From the NCBI GenBank assembly GCA_030641505.1, contig DAOWHI010000263.1:1-13261 (forward strand): a stretch of 13,261 nt of DNA, written 5' to 3'. The stretch comes from Gemmatimonadota bacterium. GTDB taxonomy: Bacteria > Gemmatimonadota > Gemmatimonadetes > JACCXV01 > JAHWKZ01. Of the stretch, positions 12,896 through 13,261 are shown piece after piece. How positions within the stretch are numbered: position 1 is the first letter of the stretch; every line of letters starts with the position of its first letter. A program made the position numbers and the translations under genes. Below the pieces are notes generated by a model. It ran no database searches, was not told the origin of the DNA, and saw only the letters and a program-made list of their open reading frames with translations.

Positions 12896-13261
12896 TCATT
12901 TCAACCGAATGATCTCCTCTTCGGCGAATATAGGACCCCCTTCGATTCCGAGCGCCGACTCGGTATACAGTTCGGGGGGCACGCTGATGTCGGCGAGGTA
13001 TAGCTCGCCGACGAAGGCGTCAACGCCGGTCGCACGCAAACCCCGCTTCGGGAGCGCCAACGTCAGCGTCGCGTCTGCCCGCACGGCGGGCTCAAACACC
13101 GTTCCTGTGGCCGCGTCCACGCCGGATGGGACATCCAATGTGAGGATCGGCGCCGGGCTCGCGTTTGCCCAGTCGATCAGCCTTGCACTACCGCCGCGTG
13201 GTGCACCCTTCAGGCTGTAGCTGATGACGCCGTCTAGAATCAGAACTGGCTCCAGATCATC
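12896..13261 (-). CDS. NAD(P)H-hydrate epimerase (YjeF N-terminal domain), C-terminal part
   Basis: 122 codons are visible; the start lies beyond the right edge. The frame is open from the edge, so the TTG at 13138 is not the true start. It reads ILDGVISYSLKGAPRG, then ILTLDVPSGVDAATG (the family's DxPSG loop), AVRADATLTLALPKRGL, and GELYLADISVPPELY. This is the second half of the Rossmann-like YjeF_N domain, which repairs damaged NAD(P)HX by interconverting its R and S epimers. The protein stops about 45 residues after the LALPK motif, so it has no ADP-dependent dehydratase domain attached. The usual gene symbol is nnrE or nnr; I leave it blank because only half is visible. Confidence 0.82.
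   Translation of the reverse strand, partial: DDLEPVLILDGVISYSLKGAPRGGSARLIDWANASPAPILTLDVPSGVDAATGTVFEPAVRADATLTLALPKRGLRATGVDAFVGELYLADISVPPELYTESALGIEGGPIFAEEEIIRLK

Overview
The window is a gene-dense, GC-rich bacterial chromosome segment with 17 protein-coding genes, two of them cut by the window edges. It has no rRNA, tRNA, CRISPR array, insertion sequence or prophage that I can recognise. Most genes are core housekeeping. The order rplM-rpsI-rpsB-tsf-pyrH-frr-uppS, an archaeal-type phosphoglucosamine mutase next to glmS, a short EF-Ts and a class III-like PPK2 suggest an uncultured free-living Gram-negative lineage. Gemmatimonadota is my best guess from gene content (about 50 % sure); no taxonomic marker was searched.

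Layout. (A) 1-3839, minus strand: a translation operon. It carries L13 and S9, then S2, EF-Ts, UMP kinase, ribosome recycling factor and the start of undecaprenyl diphosphate synthase. Spacing is tight except for a 179-bp leader before rpsB. (B) 3929-6653, minus strand: a DUF2231 membrane protein, D-aminoacyl-tRNA deacylase (dtd), a Maf nucleotide pyrophosphatase and methylthioribose-1-phosphate isomerase (mtnA), which run into the rplM promoter region. (C) 6654-6796: a divergent control region with a mirror-symmetric promoter-like inverted repeat and a perfect 12-bp palindrome. It separates the DUF2231 gene from a plus-strand, membrane-anchored LuxR-type regulator (6797-7327). (D) 7328-10590, minus strand: glmM then glmS, which make glucosamine-6-phosphate and glucosamine-1-phosphate for the cell wall. 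(E) 10679-11578, plus strand: PPK2 polyphosphate kinase. (F) 11649-13261, minus strand: an NAD(P)HX epimerase cut by the edge, a DUF4242 protein and a PAPS-dependent sulfotransferase.

Regions A and B link protein synthesis, its proofreading (Dtd) and nucleotide supply and cleaning (PyrH, Maf). UppS and GlmM/GlmS both feed envelope synthesis. The least explained part is the divergent pair in C: a 4-TM protein with conserved-looking histidines facing a 2-TM regulator that lacks a receiver domain. The genes of F look accessory.

No stretch longer than 300 bp lacks a gene; the largest gap is the rpsB leader (2803-2981). Start codons were set by homology and ribosome-binding sites and are marked where uncertain.
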